Assembly (NCBI GenBank): GCA_019119875.1
Contig: DWWG01000117.1
Coordinates: 1 to 35,645, forward strand
Length of the DNA stretch: 35,645 nucleotides
Direction: 5' to 3'
From: Candidatus Dietzia intestinigallinarum
GTDB taxonomy: Bacteria; Actinomycetota; Actinomycetes; Mycobacteriales; Mycobacteriaceae
Part shown: positions 24,235 through 32,240 of the stretch, piece after piece
How the letters are laid out: the number at the start of each line of letters is the position of its first letter
How positions within the stretch are numbered: position 1 is the first letter of the stretch
Position numbers and translations under genes: made by a program
Notes under the pieces: model-generated
Seen by the model: only the letters and a program-made list of their open reading frames with translations
Databases searched by the model: none
Told to the model about the DNA's origin: nothing

Positions 24235-24241
24235 CTTCTAC

Positions 24242-25690
24242 GTGAGCACCGCCCAGAACTCCCACAGTGACCAGTCCGTCCTGGACACCGAACTCAAGCG
24301 CCTCACCGGCTGGGGACGCACCGCGCCCGCGATGAGTCACGTGCTCACCCCGCGGTCGGTCGACGAGATCTCGGCCGCGGTCGCCACGGTCAACGACGCC
24401 AACGCCTCGTCGCCGGATCACCTGCGTCGCGGCGTGATCGCCCGCGGGCTCGGCCGCTCGTACGGGGACTCGGCCCAGAACTCGGGCGGGCTCGTGCTGG
24501 ATCTGAGCCGGTTCAACCGGATCCACGAGCTCAATGCCGAGAAGGCCCTGGCCGTGGTCGACGCCGGCGTGAACCTGGATCAGCTCATGCGCGCCGCCCT
24601 GCCGTTCGGCCTGTGGGTCCCGGTGCTGCCGGGCACGCGCCAGGTGACGGTCGGCGGGGCCATCGGTCACGACATCCACGGCAAGAACCACCACTCCGCC
24701 GGGTCGTTCGGCAATCACGTCACCCGGATGGAGCTGCTCGTGGCGGACGGGCGGGTGTTGACGTTGGAGCCGGGCGGGACCGACGACGACGAGGACGGCA
24801 GTCTCTTCTGGGCGACCGTCGGCGGCAACGGCCTCACGGGCATCGTGCTCAAGGTGTGGATCGCCATGACGCGCACGGAGACGGCGTTCTTCCTCGCCGA
24901 CGACGACCAGACGGGCACTCTCGACGAGACGATCGCTCTACACACCAACGGTTCCGAGTCGAAGTACACCTACTCCTCGGCCTGGTTCGACGCGATCAGC
25001 GCGCCGCCGAAGCTCGGCCGCGCGGCGGTGTCCCGCGGCAGCCTGGCCACGCTGGCGCAGCTCGAGGAGTACGCGCCCGAGCTCGCGAAGAACCCGCTGA
25101 CGATGGACGCCAAGCCGCTGCTGACGTTCCCGGACATCTTCCCCAACGGGCTGGCCAACAAGTGGTCCTTCAGCCTGGTGGGCGAGGCGTACTACCGCCT
25201 GGGCGGGACGCGCCGGAACAAGATCAAGACGTTGCCGCAGTTCTATCACATGCTCGACCTGTTCGGAGAGTGGAACCGGGCCATGGGACCTGCGGGTTTC
25301 CTGCAATACCAGTTCATCGTCCCGCCCGGCGCGGTCGAGGGTTTCAAGGAGATCATCGGGGACATCCAGCGCTCCGGTCAGTACTCCTTCCTCAACGTGT
25401 TCAAACTGTTCGGTCCCGGCAACCAGGCGCCGCTGTCCTTCCCCATGGAGGGCTGGAACGTGTGCGTGGACTTCCCGATCAACGACCGGCTGGGGGCGTT
25501 CGTCGACCACCTCGACGCGAAGGTCATGTCGATGGGCGGACGCCTGTACACGGCCAAGGACTCGCGGGTCCCGGCCGAGCGCTTCCACGCCATGTACCCG
25601 GAGATCGACGGCTGGATCTCCACGCGGCGGCGGATCGACCCCAACGGGGTGTTCGTCTCCGACATGGGCCGGCGCCTCGAGCTCCTCTGA
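24242..25690 (+). CDS. dprE1: Decaprenylphosphoryl-beta-D-ribose oxidase DprE1
   Basis: 482 aa. It is an FAD enzyme that oxidises decaprenyl-phosphoryl-ribose at C2 to the keto intermediate, which DprE2 then reduces to decaprenyl-phosphoryl-arabinose, the only arabinan donor. The FAD-binding domain (about 30-210) has [21 protein letters not shown] and [22 protein letters not shown]. The substrate domain ends ...RRLELL exactly as in the M. tuberculosis protein. Cys408 in [10 protein letters not shown] corresponds to Cys387, the covalent target of benzothiazinones. Lys439 in LYTAKDSR corresponds to Lys418, with the same spacing of 31 residues. The GTG start fits the upstream -10. The protein works with DprE2, whose gene lies 355 bp downstream, instead of being adjacent as in M. 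tuberculosis. Confidence 0.97.
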   Translation: MSTAQNSHSDQSVLDTELKRLTGWGRTAPAMSHVLTPRSVDEISAAVATVNDANASSPDHLRRGVIARGLGRSYGDSAQNSGGLVLDLSRFNRIHELNAEKALAVVDAGVNLDQLMRAALPFGLWVPVLPGTRQVTVGGAIGHDIHGKNHHSAGSFGNHVTRMELLVADGRVLTLEPGGTDDDEDGSLFWATVGGNGLTGIVLKVWIAMTRTETAFFLADDDQTGTLDETIALHTNGSESKYTYSSAWFDAISAPPKLGRAAVSRGSLATLAQLEEYAPELAKNPLTMDAKPLLTFPDIFPNGLANKWSFSLVGEAYYRLGGTRRNKIKTLPQFYHMLDLFGEWNRAMGPAGFLQYQFIVPPGAVEGFKEIIGDIQRSGQYSFLNVFKLFGPGNQAPLSFPMEGWNVCVDFPINDRLGAFVDHLDAKVMSMGGRLYTAKDSRVPAERFHAMYPEIDGWISTRRRIDPNGVFVSDMGRRLELL

Positions 25691-25752
25691 CGCCGGCCGA
25701 GCGGGGCAGGGTGTGCGGGCCCGAGCAGGCGCGCCGCACCGCCACCACCCCC

Positions 25753-25822
25753 TCGTCGAGTCACTTTGTGCAGCATCCGCCCAGGCAATTCCGCCGAAAC
25801 AGCTGCCGCGGCGACTCAACGC
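25753..25822 (-). repeat. 70-bp dispersed inverted-repeat element, copy 2
   Basis: The minus strand reads GCGTTGAGTC (25822-25813), then 50 nt, then GACTCGACGA (25762-25753), where the second arm has decayed at two positions. It is the same length and about two thirds identical to the copy at 17642-17711. It begins 63 bp after the dprE1 stop codon. Confidence 0.7.
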
Positions 25823-25826
25823 AGGC

Positions 25827-25952
25827 CCCACGCCCCGGCCGAGCGGCCCACGCCCCAGCCGGGCGGCCCCATGCCCCGGCCGGGCGGACCCACGCCCCGG
25901 CCAAGCGGCCCACGCCCCAGCCGAGCGGACCCACGCCCCGAGGCCGGGCGGG
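25827..25952 (+). repeat. 20/21-bp GC-rich minisatellite, six copies
   Basis: Units beginning CCCACGCCCC start at 25827, 25847, 25868, 25889, 25909 and 25930, alternating 20 and 21 bp, with the type CCCACGCCCCGGCCGAGCGG. The length is not a multiple of three and no gene runs through it. The flanks, 25691-25752 and 25953-26032, hold no supported gene; the whole dprE1-dprE2 gap is 355 bp. Confidence 0.9.
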
Positions 25953-26032
25953 CCCTGACACAGCCCCGGCCGGGCCGACCCGGGTCTTCGCGACGCCCGA
26001 CACACGGTCGGGGCGGTGTCAGGGTCCGCCGG

Positions 26033-26038
26033 TAGACT
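26033..26038 (+). promoter_or_regulatory. Probable -10 of dprE2 (leaderless)
   Basis: TAGACT ends 7 nt before the ATG at 26046; no ribosome binding site is present. It would allow dprE2-aftA-emb to be transcribed separately from dprE1. Confidence 0.5.
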
Positions 26039-26045
26039 GCCGCCC

Positions 26046-26807
26046 ATGATCAATGCCGTCGGCGTCCCCCAGACACTGCTCCTTCTCGGGGGCACCTCCG
26101 AGATCGGCCTGGCCATCTGTGCCGAATACCTCTCCAAGGGCCCGATGCGCGTGATCCTGGCGTGCCTGCCGGGCGACCCGGGAGTCGAGGACGCGAAGGC
26201 CGAGATGACGGCCGCCGGCGCGACCGCCGTCGAGGTCGTGGACTTCGACGCCGCGGCCACTGACACCCACCCTGCCGCGTTCGAGCAGATCTTCGCCGGT
26301 GGGGACGTGGACGTGGCGATCGTCGCGTTCGGGCTTCTGGGAGAGAACGAAGAACTCTGGACCGACCAGCGCAAGGCGGTCCAGATCGCGCAGATCAACT
26401 ACACCGGCGCCGTCTCGGTGGGCGTCCTGCTCGCCGAGCGTATGAAGGCCCAGGGCTACGGTCGGATCATCGCCATGAGCTCGGCCGCCGGACTGCGGGC
26501 ACGCCGCTCCAACTTCGTCTACGGATCCACCAAGGCCGGCCTGGACTCCTTCTACACCGGCCTCGGCTACGCCCTGGCCGAGCACGGGGTGGACGTGCTG
26601 GTCATCCGGCCCGGCCAGGTGCGTACCCGCATGTCCGCACACGTCGACGAGGCACCGCTGACCATCAACAAGGACGAGGTGGCCCGGATCGCGGTCAAGA
26701 ACTCGGGACGGGACAAGGGCGCGGTCTTCGCCCCGGCCGCCTTCGGCGGGGTCATGGCCGTGCTCACCCACGTGCCGCGACCGATCTTCCGCAAGCTCCC
26801 CTTCTGA
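26046..26807 (+). CDS. dprE2: Decaprenylphosphoryl-2-keto-erythro-pentose reductase DprE2
   Basis: 253 aa, the usual length (254 in M. tuberculosis Rv3791). It is a short-chain dehydrogenase that uses NADH to reduce the DprE1 product to decaprenyl-phosphoryl-arabinose. The nucleotide-binding loop is GGTSEIG (15-21). The catalytic set is Ser145/146 in MSSAAG, then Tyr159 and Lys163 in [14 protein letters not shown]-type ending (IFRKLPF) is typical of this family. The ATG at 26046 follows a -10 hexamer by 7 nt. aftA starts 2 nt after its stop codon, so the two are coupled. Confidence 0.96.
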   Translation: MINAVGVPQTLLLLGGTSEIGLAICAEYLSKGPMRVILACLPGDPGVEDAKAEMTAAGATAVEVVDFDAAATDTHPAAFEQIFAGGDVDVAIVAFGLLGENEELWTDQRKAVQIAQINYTGAVSVGVLLAERMKAQGYGRIIAMSSAAGLRARRSNFVYGSTKAGLDSFYTGLGYALAEHGVDVLVIRPGQVRTRMSAHVDEAPLTINKDEVARIAVKNSGRDKGAVFAPAAFGGVMAVLTHVPRPIFRKLPF

Positions 26808-26809
26808 GT

Positions 26810-28831
26810 ATGCGGGTGGCGCTCCGGGGCCTCGGCTTGGCGGGGGCGGCGACACTCCTCGCCGCTGTCGTCACCGCCGTCGTCCTCGTCGGCTTCTCGC
26901 TCGTGACGTTCCCCGCGTACGGCAACTCCAACGTCCTGCGCGCCCTGACCGTCGTCGGGCAGACCGCGGCGGTCGCGCTGGTGGTCCTGGGGATCCTGGC
27001 CGCGCGGGCGGGCGAGAAGCCGGGCGGACGCGTCGTGCTGGTCCGTCTGGGCAAGCTCGCCGCCCCCACCGGGTCGGCCCTGTTGGTGGCCACCACGCTG
27101 GGCATCCCGCTGGCCGCCTCGCGCCTCTACCTGCACGGGGTGAGCGTCGACCAGGAGTTCCGCACCCAGTTCCTCAGCCGGTCCACCACGTCGCTCGGGT
27201 TGCCCGACATGGCGTACGCCGACCTGCCGTCGTTCTACCCGTCCGGCTGGTTCTGGCTCGGCGGACGCTTCGCCAACCTCGCCGGCCTGGAGGGCTGGGC
27301 CGCGTTCAAACCCTGGTCGATCCTCTCGCTGGGCGTGGCCGCCGCGCTGGTCACCGTGTTGTGGACCCGCCTGCTCCGCACCGATCTGGGCGCCGTCGTC
27401 GGCCTGGTCTCCACCGCCATGATGCTCACCTACGGCAGCCCTGAGCCCTACGGCGCCGTGGTGGCCCTGTTCATCCCGCCGGTGCTGATCCTGGCCTGGC
27501 ACGCCGTCAACCCCACCGTCACCGGGCACATTGCCGAGGAAACCGGCCACACCGCCGCCACCGGGCACACCGCCGACGCCACCGACTCCACTCCCCCCGG
27601 CCCGCTCGCACGACCGGGCGGCATCGGCGCCACGGTCGCCACCCTGCTGTTCCTCGGCGCCTCCGCCAGCACATACACCCTCTACACGGGCCTGGCCGCC
27701 GGCACAGTCGTGCTCATGGCCGCGGTCGCCACGGTGCTCGCACTGCGCGGACGGACCGCCTACCCGGCATGGCTGCCCGCAGCACGCCTCGTGATGATCG
27801 GCTCCGGCTCGCTCGCGATCGCGCTCATCGTGTGGGCGCCCTACCTGGTGGCCGCACTCGGCGGCGCCCCCGCCGACTCGGGAACCGCCCTGCACTACCT
27901 GCCCGACGCCGGCGCGCGGTTGCCACTGCCCATGACCGCCGGGGGCCTGACCGGCCTGGTCTGCCTGGCGGGCCTTGTCTGGATTGTCGTGCGGTGCTGG
28001 AACTCCCGGCGCGCCCAGGCCCTCGGGCTCGGCGTGGCCGCCGTCTACCTGTGGTGCCTTGCCTCCATGGCGGTCACCGCGCTCGGCACCACCATGCTCG
28101 GATTCCGCCTCGAGCCGGTGCTCATCGGTCTGCTGATGGTGGCCGGGGTGTTCGCGATCGCCGAGGTCGCCGGACTGCTCGTGCGGGCCGCCGGCCGCCA
28201 GAACGGCACCGAACGCCCGGCCGCCGAGGCCACCGGATACCGGCGACGGGCGAGCGCCGCCGTGGGCGTGGTGGCGGCCCTGGCCGTGCTCGCGCAGGTC
28301 CAGGGCATCCCCGATCACCTGCACGAGGAGATCCGGCTCGCCTACACCGACACCGACGGCGCGGGCGAGCGGGCCGACCGCTTCCCGCCCGGGCCCGAGT
28401 CCCACTACGAGGACGTCAACGCCGTGATCGCGGAGGCGTTCCCGGGCCGCGACAAGACCGACCTCGTCGTCGTCAGCACCGCGGACGCCTTCCTCGCGTA
28501 CAACCCGTACCTGGCCTACCAGGCAGTGACCTCGCACTACGCCAACCCGCTGGGGCGGTACGCCGACCGCAACGCGGCCATGATCGCGTGGGAGGAGGCC
28601 ACCAGCGGCGAGGAACTCCACGCCCTCATGACCGGCACCGACTGGCGCGCGCCCGACGTGATCCTGGCCCGCCCCTCCGGCGACGGCTACACGCTGCGCC
28701 TGGCCGAGGACACCTACCCCAACGACCCCAACGTGCGACGCTTCGGCGTGACCATCCCCGCCGAGGCGGTCTCCGGGCCCCATTTCGAGGTCCACGAGGT
28801 GGGACCGTTCGCCGTGATCGTGGTGCGGTGA
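26810..28831 (+). CDS. aftA: Galactan 5-O-arabinofuranosyltransferase AftA
   Basis: 673 aa, close to the about 640 aa of Rv3792. It is a GT-C membrane enzyme that adds the first arabinofuranose to galactan from decaprenyl-phosphoryl-arabinose on the outer face of the plasma membrane. About eleven hydrophobic segments are visible. The first large outside loop carries HGVSVDQEFRTQF (Asp114), the acidic segment expected for GT-C catalysis, followed by LPDMAYADLPSFYPSGWFWL, a strongly conserved AftA wording. The C-terminal soluble domain (about 500-673) is present. A Thr/Gly/His-rich insert with repeated TGH (about residues 238-262) lies in a loop and appears to be a local expansion. It starts 2 nt after dprE2 and ends 6 nt before emb, so these form one unit. 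Confidence 0.95.
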   Translation: MRVALRGLGLAGAATLLAAVVTAVVLVGFSLVTFPAYGNSNVLRALTVVGQTAAVALVVLGILAARAGEKPGGRVVLVRLGKLAAPTGSALLVATTLGIPLAASRLYLHGVSVDQEFRTQFLSRSTTSLGLPDMAYADLPSFYPSGWFWLGGRFANLAGLEGWAAFKPWSILSLGVAAALVTVLWTRLLRTDLGAVVGLVSTAMMLTYGSPEPYGAVVALFIPPVLILAWHAVNPTVTGHIAEETGHTAATGHTADATDSTPPGPLARPGGIGATVATLLFLGASASTYTLYTGLAAGTVVLMAAVATVLALRGRTAYPAWLPAARLVMIGSGSLAIALIVWAPYLVAALGGAPADSGTALHYLPDAGARLPLPMTAGGLTGLVCLAGLVWIVVRCWNSRRAQALGLGVAAVYLWCLASMAVTALGTTMLGFRLEPVLIGLLMVAGVFAIAEVAGLLVRAAGRQNGTERPAAEATGYRRRASAAVGVVAALAVLAQVQGIPDHLHEEIRLAYTDTDGAGERADRFPPGPESHYEDVNAVIAEAFPGRDKTDLVVVSTADAFLAYNPYLAYQAVTSHYANPLGRYADRNAAMIAWEEATSGEELHALMTGTDWRAPDVILARPSGDGYTLRLAEDTYPNDPNVRRFGVTIPAEAVSGPHFEVHEVGPFAVIVVR

Positions 28832-28837
28832 TCGGGC

Positions 28838-31800
28838 GTGTCTGACCAGGAGAGCGGCCGGGACCGGCGCGAGGTGACAGCCGCGACGGCAGCCCCCGCC
28901 ACCGACGATGAGCGACCGCTCGGACTCCACCCCTACCCCGGCATGGACCGGCACCGCCGCCGGGCGATCATCACCGGCTTCCTCGGCGCGTTCCTGGCGA
29001 TCCTGTCCGGACTGTTGCCGGTGCACCAGGACACCACGCGCATCCAGTGGACCGCCGGGCCGGACTACGCCTCGGTCACCTCCCCGCTGGTCTCCGGGCG
29101 CCCCCTCGACCTGACCATCTCCGCGCCGTGCGGCCCCTTGTCCGAGGTACCCGAGGACACGATTGTGTTCTCGACCCTCCCCGAGGGCGCCCCGGGCCGC
29201 ATCTCCGACGGGCTCGTGGTGCAACGCTCCACCGACGCCGCGTCCAACGCCGTGATCGAGGTGGTGGTCCGCAACCTCACCCTGCTGTCGGTGCCGCTGG
29301 ACATGCTCCGCGACGCCGACTGCGAGACCCTGCACGTGCGGGCCGAGACCGGCATCCTCGTCGCCGAACTGACCGGCCTCGAACACGACCCCGACGACGC
29401 CGACAGCCCCGTCCACGCCGCCGTCCCCGGCTCTATGCGGCCGCAGGTCACCGGCGTGTTCACCGACCTGACCCCCGCCACCGCGCCCGAGGGCCTCGGC
29501 GAGTCGACGATCGACGTGACCGTCGACTCGCGCTTCTCCTCGAGCCCCACCCTGATCAAGCTCGTGCTGATGCTGGTCGGGGTGGCCGCCACGATCGCCT
29601 CCCTGTGGTTCCTGCACCGGCTGGACCGCATCGACGGCCGCTCCGACCGGCGCTTCGTGCCGCGGTCGTGGATGCGACTGTCCGGGGTGGACACCGTGGT
29701 GATCGGCGTCCTCACCTTCTGGCACTTCGTGGGCGCCAACACCTCCGACGACGGCTACCTGCTGACCATGGCCCGATCGGCCGGGCCCAGCGGCTACATG
29801 GCCAACTACTTCCGCTGGCTCGGCTCCCCCGAGTCGCCGGTCGGGTGGTACTACGAGATCCTGCGGCTCTTCGCCGAGGTCTCCACCGCCAGCCCGTGGA
29901 TGCGCCTGCCCACTCTGCTGTGCGGAATCCTGTCGTGGCTGATCATCAGCCGCGAGGTCATCCCCCGCCTGGGCCGACTCGCCCGCACCTGGCGACGCCC
30001 ACGCTGGACCGGGGCCGCGCTGTTCCTCGCGTTCTGGATGGCGTTCAACAACGGCCTGCGGCCCGAGCCCGTCATCGCCCTGGGCGCACTGCTGACCTGG
30101 TCGCTCGTCGAGCGTTCGATCGCCACCCGCAGGCTCGTGCCGGGCGTCGCCGCGATCGGCGTGGCCGCGTTCTCCCTCGGAGCCGGCCCCACCGGGCTGA
30201 TGTGCGTGGCCGCGCTCGCCGCCGGCGCCCGCGAGTTCGTGCGCATGGCCCGGCGTCGCGCGAAGGTCGTCGGCTGGGCCGCCATCGCGGGACCCGTCCT
30301 GGCCGTGGGCCTGGCACTGCTGTACACGGTCTTCGCCGACCAGACCCTGGCCGCGGTCCTCGAGGCCACCCGCGTCCGCACCGAACTCGGCCCGAGTCTG
30401 CCCTGGTACGACGAGAAGGTGCGCTGGGAATCGCTGTTCGGCGACTCGGCCGACGGCGGTGTCGCCCGCCGCTTCCCCGTCCTGCTCATGCTCATGTGCC
30501 TGGTGCTGGTCTGCGCCGTCATGCTGCGACGCGGCAGGATCCCCGGCGCCGCCGCCGGACCGTCCCGGCGCCTCATCGGCGTGATCGCCGGATCGCTGCT
30601 GTTCCTGGTGTTCACCCCCACCAAGTGGACCCACCACTTCGGCGTCTTCGCGGGACTCGCCGGGGCGCTGGCGGTGCTGGCCGTGATCGCCCTCCGATCG
30701 TCGTCCGTGTCGCTGGCCCGGAGTCGCTGGCTCGTCTGGGCGGCGCTGTGCCTCGTCGTCGGACTGTCCACCGCAACCAACAACACCTGGTGGTACGTCT
30801 CCGACTACGGCGTCCCCTACTCCGACTCCTTCCCCTCCCTCGCCGGCATCCAGGTCCAGTACGTGGCGTTCCTGGGCGGCTTCGCATGCCTGCTCATCGC
30901 CGGACTCATCCACGTCGGGTTCCTCCCCGACGAGCCCGGACGCGCCCTGTGGCGCAGGCTCACCCGCGTCATGCCGTTCCTGCGCTCGCGCGTCGACACC
31001 CCCGCCGCGAGGCGGCGCGACGGCCGCGGCATCGACGGCTCGCCGCTGACCGTCGTGGCGTTCGCCGTCGTGATCTTCGAATTGTTCTCGGCCGTCGCCG
31101 CGGTGTTCATCCAGACCCCCGCCTACACGGTCGGGCGCGCCAACATGCGCGCGATCGCCGGGCAGCCGTGCTCACTCGCCGACTCGGTGCTCGTCGAGGA
31201 GGACTCCAACGACGGGATCCTCAGCGCGGTCGGCGCCGGACCCGAGATCTCCCTCGGCGCGGGTGTCGTCAACGGCTTCGCCCCCAACGGCCTGCCCGAC
31301 TCGATCACCGTCGACAGCACCGAGGCCTCCGGCTCCCGCGCCCAGGCCCAGGCCCAGACCGGTGAACGCGACCCGGATGACGGAGTCGACGCCGGCACCA
31401 CCGGCGGCCGCGGCGCCGTCACCGTCAACGGCTCCACCGTCGCCCTGCCGTTCGGCCTCGACCCCGAGACCACCCCGGTCCTCGGCTCCTACCGGCGCGG
31501 CCCGCAGGTCGCCGCCGAACTCACCTCCGCCTGGTACCGGCTGCCCGAACGCAGCCCCAACCGGCCGCTGCTCGTCATGGCCGTCGCCGGGCGCATCGGC
31601 TCCGGCGACGTGCGCATCGAATACGGCCGCCCCGGCCGCGTCAGCGCCGCCGGGCCCACCGACTTCGAGGTGATGGGTTCCATGACACCCACCGACATCG
31701 GGCCGGCTCCCGCGTGGCGGAACCTGCGGATCCCCCTCGAGGAGATCCCCGAGGACGCCCAGGTCGTCCGCGTGGTGGTCGAGGACAACAACCTCGACCC

Positions 31801-32218
31801 GGACCGCTGGATCGCCGTCACCCCGCCCCGGAATCCGCGACTGAGCACCCTCGACGAGGTCGTCGGCCACACCGATCCCGTCCTCATCGACTGGGTCGTG
31901 GCGCTGGCCTTCCCGTGCCAGCGGCCGTTCGTCCACAACGGGGGCGTCGCCGAGATCCCCGAATACCGCATCCTCGCCGACCGCGAGTCCTCCTCCGCCG
32001 CCAACTGGTGGCAGAGCTCGGGCGGCGGCGGACCGCTGCTGTGGACCACCCAGACCGTCGAGGCCGTCACCGTCCCGACCTACCTCGACCACGACTGGTC
32101 CCGCGACTGGGGCTCACTCCAACGATTCGAGCCGCTCGACCCGTCGGCGACACCCGCGCAGCTCCTGCGCGGCAGCGAGGTGCGGTGGGGCTGGACCACG
32201 CCGGGCCCGATGAACTGA
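28838..32218 (+). CDS. emb: Arabinosyltransferase, Emb family (first of two; EmbC-like by position)
   Basis: 1126 aa, GTG start 6 nt after aftA. Emb proteins extend arabinan with Araf from decaprenyl-phosphoryl-arabinose, acting in the membrane with the active site outside. The N-terminal jellyroll follows the first helix. The GT-C active-site loop is GANTSDDGYLLTMAR, with Asp304 matching the catalytic Asp299 of M. tuberculosis EmbB and Glu332 in GSPESPVGWYY matching Glu327. Met311 matches EmbB Met306, the main ethambutol-resistance position, in its susceptible state. TPTKWTHHFG near residue 590 is conserved. The C-terminal carbohydrate-binding region contains a disordered insert with an Ala-Gln repeat (about residues 828-850). 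Position after aftA and the GANTSDDGY wording fit EmbC, but two-copy emb sets are hard to name without phylogeny. Confidence 0.95.
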   Translation: MSDQESGRDRREVTAATAAPATDDERPLGLHPYPGMDRHRRRAIITGFLGAFLAILSGLLPVHQDTTRIQWTAGPDYASVTSPLVSGRPLDLTISAPCGPLSEVPEDTIVFSTLPEGAPGRISDGLVVQRSTDAASNAVIEVVVRNLTLLSVPLDMLRDADCETLHVRAETGILVAELTGLEHDPDDADSPVHAAVPGSMRPQVTGVFTDLTPATAPEGLGESTIDVTVDSRFSSSPTLIKLVLMLVGVAATIASLWFLHRLDRIDGRSDRRFVPRSWMRLSGVDTVVIGVLTFWHFVGANTSDDGYLLTMARSAGPSGYMANYFRWLGSPESPVGWYYEILRLFAEVSTASPWMRLPTLLCGILSWLIISREVIPRLGRLARTWRRPRWTGAALFLAFWMAFNNGLRPEPVIALGALLTWSLVERSIATRRLVPGVAAIGVAAFSLGAGPTGLMCVAALAAGAREFVRMARRRAKVVGWAAIAGPVLAVGLALLYTVFADQTLAAVLEATRVRTELGPSLPWYDEKVRWESLFGDSADGGVARRFPVLLMLMCLVLVCAVMLRRGRIPGAAAGPSRRLIGVIAGSLLFLVFTPTKWTHHFGVFAGLAGALAVLAVIALRSSSVSLARSRWLVWAALCLVVGLSTATNNTWWYVSDYGVPYSDSFPSLAGIQVQYVAFLGGFACLLIAGLIHVGFLPDEPGRALWRRLTRVMPFLRSRVDTPAARRRDGRGIDGSPLTVVAFAVVIFELFSAVAAVFIQTPAYTVGRANMRAIAGQPCSLADSVLVEEDSNDGILSAVGAGPEISLGAGVVNGFAPNGLPDSITVDSTEASGSRAQAQAQTGERDPDDGVDAGTTGGRGAVTVNGSTVALPFGLDPETTPVLGSYRRGPQVAAELTSAWYRLPERSPNRPLLVMAVAGRIGSGDVRIEYGRPGRVSAAGPTDFEVMGSMTPTDIGPAPAWRNLRIPLEEIPEDAQVVRVVVEDNNLDPDRWIAVTPPRNPRLSTLDEVVGHTDPVLIDWVVALAFPCQRPFVHNGGVAEIPEYRILADRESSSAANWWQSSGGGGPLLWTTQTVEAVTVPTYLDHDWSRDWGSLQRFEPLDPSATPAQLLRGSEVRWGWTTPGPMN

Positions 32219-32226
32219 TCGTCGCC

Positions 32227-32232
32227 TAGAAT
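32227..32232 (+). promoter_or_regulatory. Probable internal -10 before second emb gene (leaderless)
   Basis: TAGAAT, a 5-of-6 match to consensus, ends 8 nt before the GTG at 32241 and begins 8 nt after the first emb stop codon. The second emb gene may therefore be transcribed separately from the upstream unit. Confidence 0.5.
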
Positions 32233-32240
32233 CGGGCGTC

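Larger units (their letters stand above)
23778..24241. other. Repeat-rich intergenic region upstream of dprE1
   Basis: 464 bp without a supported gene. It contains a six-copy 15-bp tandem array (23831-23920) and a two-copy 31-bp tandem repeat (24030-24091). The 16-mer GCATCCGCTCCCGCGC occurs four times: 23813-23828 and 23921-23936 on the plus strand, and 24039-24054 and 24070-24085 on the minus strand. The opposed copies could form long stem structures, perhaps serving as a terminator for the lipase gene. Near 24128-24187, two related segments beginning CATCTG repeat in tandem. Confidence 0.8.

Noticed and set aside
26567-30913. Very long open frame on the minus strand, antisense to aftA and the first emb gene
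   Set aside because: It is a shadow of high-GC codon bias: the plus-strand genes are well-known full-length families, and the antisense product is low-complexity Gly/His/Gln/Asp with no domain. The same holds for long minus-strand frames at 12644-14380 and 11307-12581.
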